This document shows, in pieces, positions 7,677 to 16,229 of a stretch of 64,000 nt of DNA. The stretch lies in assembly GCF_021699195.1 (NCBI RefSeq), contig NZ_SSXE01000002.1:1-64000 (forward strand), read 5' to 3'. Both the position numbers and the translations under genes were made by a program. This stretch comes from Nonomuraea sp. MG754425 (GTDB lineage Bacteria > Actinomycetota > Actinomycetes > Streptosporangiales > Streptosporangiaceae). Positions within the stretch are counted from its first letter, which is position 1. Each line of letters begins with the position of its first letter. The notes under the pieces are model-generated. The model was not told the origin of the DNA. It searched no databases and saw only the letters and a program-made list of their open reading frames with translations.

Positions 7677-8566
7677 GCGGCATCGAGGTCCGCAACCTGA
7701 CCAAGACGTACGGCCCGCTCACCGCCGTCGACGACCTCAGCTTCACCGTCAGGCCGGGAGCGATCACCGCCTTCCTCGGCCCCAACGGGGCAGGCAAGAC
7801 CACCACCATCCGGATGATGATCGACCACGTCGCCCCCACCCGCGGCAGCGTGACGATCGGCGGACGCCGCTACCGCGACCTCCCGCACCCCACCACCGTG
7901 GTGGGCGCGGTCTTCGACGCCGCCTCCTTCCACCCGCGCCACTCGGCCAGGGACCACCTGCGGATCTACGCCGCGATGGGCCGATACCCCGCTGACCGGG
8001 TCGAGGACCTGCTCGGCCTCCTGGGCCTGGCCGGAGCCGCCGGGCGCAGGACGGGCGGCTTCTCCACCGGCATGCGCCAGCGGCTCAACCTGGCCACCGC
8101 GCTGCTCGGCGATCCCCGCGTCCTGCTGCTGGACGAGCCGAGCAACGGCCTCGATCCCGAGGGCATGGCATGGCTGCGCTCCTTCCTGCGCGCGCTGGCC
8201 GACGAAGGCCGCACGATCCTGGTCTCCAGCCACGTGCTCAGCGAGATCCAGCAGGTCGCCGACGACGTGGTGGTCATCCGGCAAGGACGGCTGCTGGCCG
8301 CCGGCCCCCTGCGCGAGCTGTCCGGTACGACGCAGGCCGTGCTCGTCCGCACGCCCGACGCCGCCGCGTTGCGCCCGATCCTGGCAGGCGAGGCCCGCCG
8401 GGTGGACGCGACCGGCCCGCAGGATCTGCGCGTCCACGGCCTCGACCCGGCCCGGATCGCCGACCTGGCCGCCGCCCACGGGTTGCGCGTCCACGGCCTG
8501 ACCACCGAGCACCGCAGCCTGGAGGAGATCTTCCTCGACCTGACCGGCGAACGGACGAACGCATGA
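7673..8566 (+). CDS. ABC exporter ATP-binding protein
   Basis: A 297-residue ATPase of the drug/antibiotic exporter type. Walker A is GPNGAGKTTT (about residue 38), the signature is the variant FSTGMRQRL, Walker B is VLLLDEPSNGLDPEG, and the H-loop is SSHVLSE. The C-terminal region after residue 220 is the extra domain usual in CcmA/BcrA-like ATPases. The GTG start overlaps the preceding stop, and the stop overlaps the permease start (ATGA at 8563). Partner permease: the next gene. Likely role: self-resistance or lipid/peptide export under the upstream regulator. Confidence 0.92.
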   Translation: MSGIEVRNLTKTYGPLTAVDDLSFTVRPGAITAFLGPNGAGKTTTIRMMIDHVAPTRGSVTIGGRRYRDLPHPTTVVGAVFDAASFHPRHSARDHLRIYAAMGRYPADRVEDLLGLLGLAGAAGRRTGGFSTGMRQRLNLATALLGDPRVLLLDEPSNGLDPEGMAWLRSFLRALADEGRTILVSSHVLSEIQQVADDVVVIRQGRLLAAGPLRELSGTTQAVLVRTPDAAALRPILAGEARRVDATGPQDLRVHGLDPARIADLAAAHGLRVHGLTTEHRSLEEIFLDLTGERTNA

Positions 8567-9360
8567 AACCCCTCATCCACGCGGAGCTCCGCCGCCTGCT
8601 CGCCACCCGGATGTGGCTGGGCACCCTGCTCGTGGCCGCCTTCCTCGGCGGCGGCCTGATCGGGCTGCTCGCCCTCGTCGGACCGGAGAACTTCGACCCC
8701 CCGATGCCGGGGCTGGACACCGAGGCCGGAGTGCGCGCGGTGACCGGCTTCCTCGGCTTCACCGCCTTCGTCCCCGCCGCGATCGGCACCCTGGCCGTGA
8801 CCTCGGAGTACCGGCACCGGACCATCAACTTCACGTTCCTGTTCGCGCCGGACCGCTGGCGGGTGCTGGCCGCCAAGCTCGTCACGTACGGTTTCGCGGG
8901 CATGGTCTACGGGCTCGTCCTGTCGGGCACCGCCGCCGTGGCGTTGTTCGGCGCCGCCGCAGCCCGTGGCATCACCCTGGGGCTGCCCGCCGGGACCGTC
9001 CTCGAACTGCTGGGCCGGCTGGCGGTCGCGATGGTCGCCTACACCGTGCTCGGCGTGGGCATGGGCGCGCTGATCCGGAACCAGATCGCGGCGCTGAGCG
9101 TGGTGATCGGCTACCTGTACGGCGCGGAGCTGCTGCTCATCATGATCCCCGGCGTCCGCGAGCTGTACCCGTGGCTGCCCGGCGGCGCGACCGCGGCGCT
9201 GACCGACTTCACCGCCGTGGCCGACGCCATGGCCCAGCAACTGTCCAGCGAACCCGTCCGGTTGCTGTCCCCGATGGCCGGGACGCTGATCCTGCTCGGC
9301 TACACCGCGCTGGCGAGCGCCGCCGCGCTCCTCCACCCGATGCGCCGCGATCTCGCCTGA
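8563..9360 (+). CDS. ABC exporter permease (ABC-2 type)
   Basis: A 265-residue integral membrane protein with about six hydrophobic segments, starting MKPLIHAELRRLL followed by helix 1 (LGTLLVAAFLGGG). The cytoplasmic stretch VTSEYRHRTINFTFLFAPDR is the hallmark coupling region of ABC-2 permeases paired with BcrA-like ATPases. It is coupled to the ATPase by a 4-base overlap and ends the operon. The substrate is unknown. Confidence 0.88.
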   Translation: MKPLIHAELRRLLATRMWLGTLLVAAFLGGGLIGLLALVGPENFDPPMPGLDTEAGVRAVTGFLGFTAFVPAAIGTLAVTSEYRHRTINFTFLFAPDRWRVLAAKLVTYGFAGMVYGLVLSGTAAVALFGAAAARGITLGLPAGTVLELLGRLAVAMVAYTVLGVGMGALIRNQIAALSVVIGYLYGAELLLIMIPGVRELYPWLPGGATAALTDFTAVADAMAQQLSSEPVRLLSPMAGTLILLGYTALASAAALLHPMRRDLA

Positions 9361-9433
9361 CCGAAACCCCCGGCCGGCCTCGCTCAGCGCGCGACCTTGC
9401 GGCGCGGCCGGCGACCGTGCCTATGATCCCCGG

Positions 9434-11488
9434 ATGTCTCCCTTCACGCTGCCCCGCCAGCATGCCCGCACGGCCCGTTTCAAGTTCGGCGTCCCCAGAG
9501 ACTTCACGATCTCCCCGGACGGCGCCCGGGTGGTCTTCCTCCGGTCCTGCGCCGGTGACGACCCGGTGACCCGGCTCTGGACGCTGACGGTGGCCACCGG
9601 GGACGAGCGGCTGCTCGTGGACCCCGGCGCCCCGGCCTCCGGCGCGAACCTGCCGGAGGCCGAGCGCACCCGCAGGGAACGCACCCGCGAACGCGCGAGC
9701 GGCATCGTCGTCTACGCCACCGACGCCGCCGTCACCAAGGCCGTCTACGCGCTGGACGGCCTGCTGCACACCGTCGATCTGCTGACCGGCGCGATCACCC
9801 CGCTCGGCACGACCGGCTCCGACCCGCGCCTCGACCCGGCCGGACGGCACGTCGCCCACTTGTCGGACGGCGCGCTGCTCATCGACGGCCGGCCGGTGCT
9901 GACCCCCGACGCCCCCGACGTGACGTGGGGGCTGCCCGAGCACGTGGCGGCCGAGTCGATGGGCAGGCACACGGGCTACTGGTGGTCGCCCGACGGCACC
10001 CGCCTGCTGGTCGCCCGCGTGGACAACGCCCGGGTGAGCAGGTGGCACCTGTCCGAACCCGCCGACCCGGGCCGGCCGCCCAGGACGATGGCCTACCCGG
10101 CGGCCGGCACCGACAACGCCGACGTGACGCTCTGGCTGACCACGCCGGCCGGGGAACGTACCGAGGTGAGGTGGGACAGGACGGCGTTCGAGTACGTCGC
10201 GGCGGTCTCGTGGACCCCGCGGGGCCTGCTGGTGCTGGTGCAGAGCCGCGACCAGCGCACCACCCGCGTCCTGGAGGCCGACCCCGAGACGGGCGCCACC
10301 ACGCTCGTGCGCGAGGACACCGACGACGCCTGGCTGGAGCTCGTGCCCGGCACACCCGCCCGGACGGCCGGCGGAGAGCTGGTCTGGACGGTGGACCGCG
10401 ACGGCGCCCGCCGCCTGATGGTGGGAGACGACCTGGTCACGCCTGCGGACCTCCAGGTGCTGCGCGTCCTGGCGGTGGACGGCGACACCGTGCTCGTGGA
10501 GTGCTGCGACGAGCCGACCGAACGCCACCTGTACCGCTACTCCAGGGCGGAAGGGCTGGTCAGGGTCACCTCGGAGCCGGGGGTGCACACCGGGACCCGC
10601 GCCGGCGGCGTCACGCTGGTGGTCACCCGCACGTTGGAGGAGCACGGGGTCCGGGTCACCGTGACCGGCGGGCGGGCGTCCACGCGGATCACCGCGTACG
10701 GCGCGACCCCGGTCCTGCGCCCGAAGGTGGCACTGGTCTCACTGGGCGAGCGCGAGCTGCGCGCGGCGGTCATGTTCCCGACCGGGCACGTGCCGGGCTC
10801 GCGGCGGCTGCCGGTGCTGCTCGACCCGTACGCCGGACCGGGCGCCGCCCGGGTGCTGCGCGGGCTGGACGACTTCACGGTGTCGCAGTGGTTCGCCGAC
10901 CAGGGCTTCGCCGTGCTGGTCGTGGACGGGCGCGGCACCCCGGGCCGGGGACCGGACTGGGAGCGGGCCATCCACCTCGACAAGCTGAGCGCGGCGCTGG
11001 CGGACCAGGCCGACGCCCTGCGCGCGGCCGCCGCCCGCTTTCCCGACCTGGACCTGGGCCGGGTGGCGATCCGGGGCTGGTCGTACGGCGGCTACCTGGC
11101 GGCCGCCGCCGTGCTGCGCCACCCCGACGTCTTCCACACCGCCGCCGCGGGAGCACCGGTCACCGACGCCCGCCTGTACGACACCCACTGGCAGGAACGT
11201 TACCTGGGCCACCCCGGCCGGCACCCCGAAGCCTACGACCGCAGCTCGATCATCGCCGACGCCCCGAACCTGCGCCGTCCGCTCCTGCTCCTGCACGGGC
11301 TCGCCGACGACAACGTCTTCGCCGCGCACACGCTGAGACTGTCCGCCGCGCTGCTGGCCGCGGGCCGCCCGCACACGGTACTGCCGCTGTCCGGCGTCTC
11401 GCACATGACCGCCCAGGAGGAGGTGGCCGAGAACCTGCTCCTGCTGGAGTCGGACTTCTTGCGCCGTACGCTTCCGCCGGCCGGTTAG
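9434..11488 (+). CDS. S9 family prolyl oligopeptidase / dipeptidyl peptidase IV-like
   Basis: A 684-residue serine peptidase. Residues 1-430 form the beta-propeller DPPIV N-terminal domain. From about 450 an alpha/beta hydrolase domain carries the Ser nucleophile in GWSYGGY (about residue 550), the Asp in LHGLADDNV (about 625) and the His in VSHM (about 656). No signal peptide is visible, so it is a cytoplasmic peptidase trimming short peptides, possibly Xaa-Pro. The TAG stop lies inside the 3' end of the antisense epoxide hydrolase remnant. It is monocistronic. Confidence 0.92.
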   Translation: MSPFTLPRQHARTARFKFGVPRDFTISPDGARVVFLRSCAGDDPVTRLWTLTVATGDERLLVDPGAPASGANLPEAERTRRERTRERASGIVVYATDAAVTKAVYALDGLLHTVDLLTGAITPLGTTGSDPRLDPAGRHVAHLSDGALLIDGRPVLTPDAPDVTWGLPEHVAAESMGRHTGYWWSPDGTRLLVARVDNARVSRWHLSEPADPGRPPRTMAYPAAGTDNADVTLWLTTPAGERTEVRWDRTAFEYVAAVSWTPRGLLVLVQSRDQRTTRVLEADPETGATTLVREDTDDAWLELVPGTPARTAGGELVWTVDRDGARRLMVGDDLVTPADLQVLRVLAVDGDTVLVECCDEPTERHLYRYSRAEGLVRVTSEPGVHTGTRAGGVTLVVTRTLEEHGVRVTVTGGRASTRITAYGATPVLRPKVALVSLGERELRAAVMFPTGHVPGSRRLPVLLDPYAGPGAARVLRGLDDFTVSQWFADQGFAVLVVDGRGTPGRGPDWERAIHLDKLSAALADQADALRAAAARFPDLDLGRVAIRGWSYGGYLAAAAVLRHPDVFHTAAAGAPVTDARLYDTHWQERYLGHPGRHPEAYDRSSIIADAPNLRRPLLLLHGLADDNVFAAHTLRLSAALLAAGRPHTVLPLSGVSHMTAQEEVAENLLLLESDFLRRTLPPAG

Positions 11489-11716
11489 CGCGCCACGTTC
11501 CGGAAGAACGTCCGGATGTCGGAGACCAGCAGGCCGGTCGTTGAGCGCGTAGCCCAGGGTCTGCGGCCGGGTGGACATCTGGGTGGCGTAGCCGGAGTGC
11601 CCGTACCACCATGCCTGGTTCTGCCGGGCCCGGTCCCGCTCGGCTTCCGTCAGGGCGGCCAGGTCGCCGGGGTCGGCCTGCGGGACGTCGATGTGAAAGG
11701 GCTCCGGTGCGCTCAT
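11485..11716 (-). pseudogene. Epoxide hydrolase remnant, three joined fragments
   Basis: Reading leftward from ATG at 11716, the frame begins like an epoxide hydrolase N-terminus (PEPFHIDVPQADPGDLAAL). It jumps within about 25 residues to mid-protein sequence (QNQAWWYGHSGYATQMSTRPQTLGYALND), which corresponds to the SGYxxIQGTRPQTLAYALxDSP segment of intact enzymes. In the next frame it then ends VSDIRTFFRNVAR-stop at 11485-11487, a normal C-terminus for this family. Most of the alpha/beta hydrolase fold is missing, so the gene is dead. At least two deletions and one frame change are needed to explain it. Confidence 0.75.
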
Positions 11717-11766
11717 GTCCGTCAACGTCCCGCGTGTACGGGACAGGTACGGTCCTGTACTCGTGG

Positions 11767-12633
11767 CTAGGCGTCGCGGTGTTTGTCGCGGACCTCGGGG
11801 AGCCGGTGGAAGCCGGCTGACCGGTAGCCGGCGACGGCTCCGGCGTTGGAACTCGGGGTGCAGACGATCGCGCTCGACGCGCCCATCCCCCGGAGCGCGG
11901 CCGCCGCGGCGACGTTGATCGCCCTGCCGTGGCCGCGGCCGCGATGGTCCCGGTGCACGCCCATCGGTTCGAGCAGCCCGGGTCTGCCCGGACCGGCCGA
12001 CCACACCGTCACGGCCGCCACCGCGTCGCCGCGGTCGTCGTAGGCGACCAGACACCGGGCGTCGGCGTACGGCGCTCCGGCCGCCATCGCGTGCCAGCGT
12101 TCGTCCGTGAACGTCGAACCGTCGAACGCCGCCCGCTGCACGGCGGCCCGTACGTGCGCCCGCTCCGGGCCGATCACCTCGATCCGCACGCCGGGATCCT
12201 CGACCGGCCGCGCGAGGTCGCGGCGCAGCGGTGTCCACGGCTCGCCGGCGGTCCAGCCGTTTTCGGACAGCAGGTCCTGGAGCAGCGCGCGGGTGGGCGC
12301 TTCGACGTCCGCCTTCCCCTCGATCAGCACGCCGCGCTCGGGTTCGGTCAGGTCCTCGGCCAGTCGCCGCGCCAGTTCCGCGTCCCGCTGGAGGTCCGGC
12401 GCGATCGCCAGCCGCAGCAGGTCGGGCTGGTCCAGCAGCCCGACGGCGAGCAGCCGGCCGTCGCGGCGCCAGGTCCGGACCGCCGCGGCCGTCGTCTCCG
12501 TGCCGAACCGCCAGAACCAGCCCAGGTCCCCCGGGTGCAGGTGCACCGGCGCCCCCTCGTGCTGCCACTCCCGCAGCACGGCCACGACCTCGCTCAGCCC
12601 GTCGGCTCCTGGGACACCCGAGATGATCGCCAT
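11767..12633 (-). CDS. Tandem-domain GNAT N-acetyltransferase
   Basis: A 288-residue protein with a degenerate N-terminal GNAT half (WRRDGRLLAVGLLDQPDLLRLAI, residues 45-75) and a canonical C-terminal GNAT half. The C-terminal half's acetyl-CoA loop is VHRDHRGRGHGRAI (about residue 225), followed by NAGAVAGYRSAGF. Acceptor unknown; such tandem proteins acetylate small amines or antibiotics. ATG at 12633 was chosen because upstream in-frame sequence is low-complexity arginine-rich. It lies beside the epoxide hydrolase remnant and is probably monocistronic. Confidence 0.85.
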   Translation of the reverse strand: MAIISGVPGADGLSEVVAVLREWQHEGAPVHLHPGDLGWFWRFGTETTAAAVRTWRRDGRLLAVGLLDQPDLLRLAIAPDLQRDAELARRLAEDLTEPERGVLIEGKADVEAPTRALLQDLLSENGWTAGEPWTPLRRDLARPVEDPGVRIEVIGPERAHVRAAVQRAAFDGSTFTDERWHAMAAGAPYADARCLVAYDDRGDAVAAVTVWSAGPGRPGLLEPMGVHRDHRGRGHGRAINVAAAAALRGMGASSAIVCTPSSNAGAVAGYRSAGFHRLPEVRDKHRDA

Positions 12634-12704
12634 ACGTCCGATCACACACCACCGCACCGGGGGTCCGCATCCCGGTTTCCGGCCGCGACGGAGCCCCGGG
12701 CGGG

Positions 12705-14393
12705 TCAGCCGGAGCGGGCGTTCCGGCAGCGGGCCAGTTCGGCGCGCAGGTCGCGGCGCAGCGCGCGGTCCAGGCCGGGCTGGGCGAGCGCGTCGGTGAA
12801 GTCGCGGGCCGCCTCCTCCCAGCGGCCGAGCCGGGCCAGCGCGGTGCCCCGGTTGAAGCGCGGCTCCGGCGCGGACGACAGCGCCACCGCCCGGTCCAGG
12901 TCGGCCACGGCGGCGCTCACCTCCCCGCGTTCGAAGCGCACGGCGGCCCGATTGGTCCACGCCTCGACCAGCGTCTGATCACCCTCCAGAGCCTGCGTGA
13001 ACAGCTCCTCGGACGGTTCGCCGCGCTCGGAGCGGATCAGGCCGAGCGTGCACAGCAGCGCGGGCTCCTTGGGGGCCAGCGCGAGCCCGGCCAGCGCGTC
13101 CCGTTCGGCGGCGTCGAGCGCGCCGCGCTCCAGGCGGGCGTTGACCAGGGCGATCCGGGCGTCGAGGTGGCCCGGGTCGATGGCGAGGGCGTGCTCCAGG
13201 TCCTCGCGGGCCCGCTCGTCACGGCCGCGTTCCAGGTGGAGGACGGCGCGGTTGTAGTAGGCCTCGGGCAGATGCGGTCCCAGGCGGATGGCGGTGCCGT
13301 AGTCCTTGATCGCGGGCTGGGTGCGGCCGGCCGCCCGGTGCAGGGCGGCCCGGTCCACGTAGTACTCGCTGTTGCCCGGGTCGTGGGCGATCACGGTGTC
13401 GAGGTCGGCCAGGGCCTGTTCCGGGTCGCCGAGGGCCAGGTGCACCTGGGCGCGGTTGTGGCGCAGGCGGGCCAGGTGCTGCGGGTGCTCGCCCGGCGCC
13501 AGTACCGCCGTCAGCCTGGCCAGCCCGTCGTCGATCAGCCGCAGCGCCTGGGCGGGCGCGCCGGCTCTGGCGTCCAGCAGCGCCAGGCCCTGCTCGTAGA
13601 AGACGGTGGAGATCACCTGGTGACGCTGGTCGTCGTGCCCACCTTCGGCCAGGCGCAGCGCCTCTTCCAGCCAGTGCCGGGCCTGCGCCGGGTCCTGGTC
13701 GGCGGCCGACAGGTGGCGGGCGTACAGCATGGCGGTGGCGTACGCGGCGGACATGTTGATCTTCGGGTCGTCGGTGGCCGCGCGGGCCTCGTCGTAGAGT
13801 TCGAGTGCCTCGTCGGCGCGGTCCAGCGCCGCCAGGGCGGTGGCCAGGCCGGTGCTGCAGGCCCACCACTGCCGCAGGTCGCCGCCGGGGGTGACGGCGG
13901 CGCGTCCGTGTGCGGCGACGCGGGCCGCGTGGTGGTAGAAGCCGCGGGCCAGGCTGTCGCCGAGCGCGGCGCGGACGGCGTCCGGGGCCGAGGGGAGCGG
14001 CGCGGGGTCGGCGGTGCCGTCGTCACGCAGGTCCAGGCGCAGCGGGGTGGCGGCGATCCGCGGGAGCAGGGTGTCCAGCAGTTCGGCGGTGGTCTCGTCG
14101 GCGTTCGCGACGTGCTCGAAGGTGACGGTGACCGGGCGGCGCAGGGTGCCGGCCCAGGAGGCCGCGAACTCCGCCGCGCCGTACGCCAGGCAGGCGGTGC
14201 GGCGGGCGGGGTGGAACCTGATCGGCTCCTCCTCGGCGGCCGGCCGCGCCGTCCGGTCGAGCCAGGGGGCGATCGCGTGCAGCTCGACCTGATGGCGGGC
14301 GGCCAGACGGGGACGGTCGGCGGCGATCGAGGCGAGGAAGCCGGCGACCCCGGCGTAGGGCCCGTGCCCGCGATGGCAGTCGAAGGGGGTCAC
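12705..14393 (-). CDS. TPR-repeat protein, partner of an upstream micro-ORF
   Basis: About 562 residues. The N-terminal 170 residues form an unassigned domain that starts FDCHRGHGPYAGVAGFL and contains FHPARRTACLAYGAAEF. The rest is a superhelix of eight or more tetratricopeptide repeats (for example YYVDRAALHRAAGRTQPAIKDY, AYYNRAVLHLERGRDERAREDL, PRFNRGTALARLGRWEEAARDF). TPR scaffolds bind peptides or partner proteins. GTG at 14393 is preferred because the conserved N-terminal block begins there; an in-frame GTG at 14483 would overlap the upstream micro-ORF. The micro-ORF stop is 56 bases away, so the two are probably co-transcribed. The specific role is unknown. Confidence 0.8.
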   Translation of the reverse strand: MTPFDCHRGHGPYAGVAGFLASIAADRPRLAARHQVELHAIAPWLDRTARPAAEEEPIRFHPARRTACLAYGAAEFAASWAGTLRRPVTVTFEHVANADETTAELLDTLLPRIAATPLRLDLRDDGTADPAPLPSAPDAVRAALGDSLARGFYHHAARVAAHGRAAVTPGGDLRQWWACSTGLATALAALDRADEALELYDEARAATDDPKINMSAAYATAMLYARHLSAADQDPAQARHWLEEALRLAEGGHDDQRHQVISTVFYEQGLALLDARAGAPAQALRLIDDGLARLTAVLAPGEHPQHLARLRHNRAQVHLALGDPEQALADLDTVIAHDPGNSEYYVDRAALHRAAGRTQPAIKDYGTAIRLGPHLPEAYYNRAVLHLERGRDERAREDLEHALAIDPGHLDARIALVNARLERGALDAAERDALAGLALAPKEPALLCTLGLIRSERGEPSEELFTQALEGDQTLVEAWTNRAAVRFERGEVSAAVADLDRAVALSSAPEPRFNRGTALARLGRWEEAARDFTDALAQPGLDRALRRDLRAELARCRNARSG

Positions 14394-14448
14394 GGCCGCA
14401 CCGGAGACCGCAGGGGCGGGCACCCGAGGGCGCCCGCCGTCTCGGCAC

Positions 14449-14532
14449 CTACCAGCACCACTCGATCCAGAGCCGGCGAGCACTGGACATCAGGCGCTGC
14501 GTGCGCTTGCGGCGGATGGTCATCTTCTTCAT
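14449..14532 (-). CDS. 27-residue cationic, Trp-rich micro-ORF
   Basis: ATG at 14532 to TAG at 14449-14451 encodes 27 residues. The N-terminal part is strongly basic (MKKMTIRRKRTQR), and the C-terminal end is aromatic: the last six residues are WIEWCW. GGGAGG lies 5 bases before the ATG, one of the strongest ribosome binding sites in the window, which argues for real translation. An in-frame ATG 17 codons upstream lacks such a site. The basic-leader and aromatic-core layout recalls short ribosomal peptide precursors, but no modifying enzyme lies nearby. It could also be an upstream regulatory ORF for the TPR gene. Confidence 0.5.
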   Translation of the reverse strand: MKKMTIRRKRTQRLMSSARRLWIEWCW

Positions 14533-14612
14533 GGACGCCTCCCGGGTGATCCACTTCAGGATGCCCAGAGCATAAACCGGCATGTCCGAAATAAGTAGAC
14601 CATCCGCTCTCC

Positions 14613-14966
14613 CGGATGTTCTGGGCGTCGAGGTCTTCGTCTCGCCAACCGGTGCCGTCCAGGTCCGGAAGCGACTGCAGCAGCCCGGCGAGCTTGGCGT
14701 CGTCGTACTGGCCGTACTCGGCGAGCCGGTTGTCCGCGAGCATGATCCGTGGGGCGGTCTCGTCGTCCACGTCGATGATGACCGTGGGCACGTGCTTGAG
14801 TCCGGCCTTGGCCGCTCCGCGCCAGCGGTGCTCACCTGCGACGATCCGCATTCGGGACTTCTGCGCGACGACGGACCCGTAGAAGCCATGCTTCCTGATC
14901 GACGCGACGATCACGCCCACGTCGCCCTGGTGTGGGTTGTCCGGGTGCGGCTCCAGGGTGCCTCCG
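14613..14966 (-). pseudogene. ParB-like nuclease fragment
   Basis: About 118 residues of a ParB/Spo0J-like N-terminal nuclease domain: LEPHPDNPHQGDVGVIVASI, the motif IVAGEHRWRGAAKAG, and ending DLDGTGWRDEDLDA. Phage and integrative elements carry such proteins next to DNA methylases. The usual N-terminal strand is missing and is replaced by out-of-family sequence from the neighbouring methylase junction. Family similarity also stops abruptly after DEDLDA. The flanking frames stay open only because of the high GC. It is a truncated relic of a mobile element. Confidence 0.65.
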
Positions 14967-14984
14967 CCCGTCTGAGCTGGAGGC

Positions 14985-15712
14985 GCGCACCCGGTAGTCG
15001 ATCCGCCGCCAGTCGGAGAGCAGTTGGTCATACAACGGCGACCGGTAGCCGGACAGCACGATCGCGGACTCGCAGGTGGCGAGGACCTCCAGGAGGCGGC
15101 GGTGCTCGGGCTCGCGGTCCATCTTCTTGACGTAGTGGCCGCTACCGAACACGTTTCTCGTGCTACGCAGGTATGGCGGGTCCACGTACATGGCGGTCTG
15201 CGGCGAGTCCATGCGCTCGATCAGCTCGAATGCGTCCACCTGCTCGATGAACGCCTCACGTAGCCGGGCCGCATGCCAGCGCAGCGCCGCGGCGGCTCGC
15301 TTGGAGCCGGCCGGGTTGTTGACCCTGGTTCTCGAGGTCGGCCGCCGCCAAGAGGCGCCGGCCTCGCCGCTGCGGGACTGGGTGCATTGGATCCACCAGC
15401 GGCGGGCGCGTTCGAGGTCGCTCGCCGTGGTGTCGCCGAGTTCGGCGGCCTGGTGCTCCGCGCGGGCGTACGGGGTGAACTCGATCGCCCCGATCAGGGC
15501 GCGGGGGCGGTCGCGCAGCGTCTTCATGAAGCACACGAGGTCGCCGTTGATGTCGTTGATCGTCTCGATGGGACAGGGTCCTTGGCGAAGAAGACGGCGG
15601 CCGAGCCCGCGAAGGGTTCGACGTACACCTCGTGCTTGGGGAGCAGGCTGGCCAGGAAGGGGTCCAGCCTGCCCTTGGCGCCGTAGTACTGGAACGGAGG
15701 GCGCAGCGCCAC
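14985..15712 (-). pseudogene. Frameshifted DNA adenine methylase (Dam-like)
   Basis: A GTG at 15712 preceded by GAGGAGGGAACC begins a D12-class N6-adenine methylase. [10 protein letters not shown] and the SAM-binding motif [15 protein letters not shown] are in the first frame. The following [19 protein letters not shown], the catalytic YVDPPYL and the target-recognition region continue in another frame. The break lies near 15570-15582 (AAGGACCCTGTCCC). The 3' end is also cut: similarity stops after LLSDWRRIDY and runs into the ParB fragment. Without recoding no active methylase can be made. Phage or integrative-element origin is likely. Confidence 0.75.
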
Positions 15713-15798
15713 GGTTCCCTCCTCGGCATGGTGGCGAAGTGGACGATTCGATCAGGCGTGCGAATGGGTCGAACCCGTACGACGAGGAGGCATGGCCA

Positions 15799-15948
15799 GT
15801 GGCGAGACCGCCGCTGGTCACGTACGCACCTAACGAGGAGTTCGACGGCCGAGCGGTCTACCTACTTGCCTGGCGGCAGTTCGTATCCCAGTGGGAGGGC
15901 CTGGTCATGTGGGCAGTCACCACACGGACGGGCACGAGTGTCAGGTGA
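15799..15948 (+). CDS. Possible 49-residue hypothetical protein
   Basis: GTG at 15799 to TGA at 15946-15948, beginning MARPPLVTYAPNEEFDG and ending in an aromatic stretch (WRQFVSQWEGLVMWAV). GAGGAGG lies upstream but is 5 bases from a competing out-of-frame ATG at 15792, which encodes only 13 residues. No family is recognised. It lies inside the decayed element. Its reality is uncertain. Confidence 0.25.
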   Translation: MARPPLVTYAPNEEFDGRAVYLLAWRQFVSQWEGLVMWAVTTRTGTSVR

Positions 15949-16043
15949 CACGCGATCTGGCCGACTGCCAACCCGATGTGGCCGGAGAGTTGGCCAGCGA
16001 CAGAGGAAGTGGCCAAAACGCAGCCCTGACGCAGATACAGCAA

Positions 16044-16083
16044 CCACGAGCTCCTGCCAGCCGCTGACGGCAGGGGCTCGTGG
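16044..16083. terminator. 15-bp hairpin, terminator-like
   Basis: CCACGAGCTCCTGCC (16044-16058) and GGCAGGGGCTCGTGG (16069-16083) pair over 15 bases with one G-U, around a 10-base loop. It lies downstream of the small secreted-protein gene on the minus strand and in an otherwise gene-free stretch (15949-16229). No other feature is seen in that stretch. Confidence 0.65.
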
Positions 16084-16229
16084 CCGAGACTGAAGACTTG
16101 ACGGGAGACGGGCCACGGAGGGGCAGCTCAGCACGTCGCCGGTACCCGAAAGGCCCTACTGAGCGGGGGAATGGCTCCCTGCAGCGTGGTTCGGGCAGCC
16201 GCTCGTGGCTCTCTCCCGTTAGGCGGGCG

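Noticed and set aside
13000..14400. CRISPR or other spaced repeats across the TPR gene
   Set aside because: The periodicity is at protein level (34-residue TPR units); DNA repeats are diverged and have no constant spacer.
11929..14549. Long plus-strand frames opposite the GNAT and TPR genes
   Set aside because: Low-complexity Arg/Gly/Val sequence. The minus-strand products have clear domains and correct codon bias.
14613..15712. A natural methylase-ParB fusion protein
   Set aside because: The two domains are in different frames with missing ends on both sides, so two truncated genes fit better than a fusion.
15750..15790. tRNA-like pieces (GGTGGCGAAGTGG and GGGTCGAACCC)
   Set aside because: No cloverleaf with a matching acceptor stem or anticodon arm can be built; the T-loop lacks the TTCGA core.
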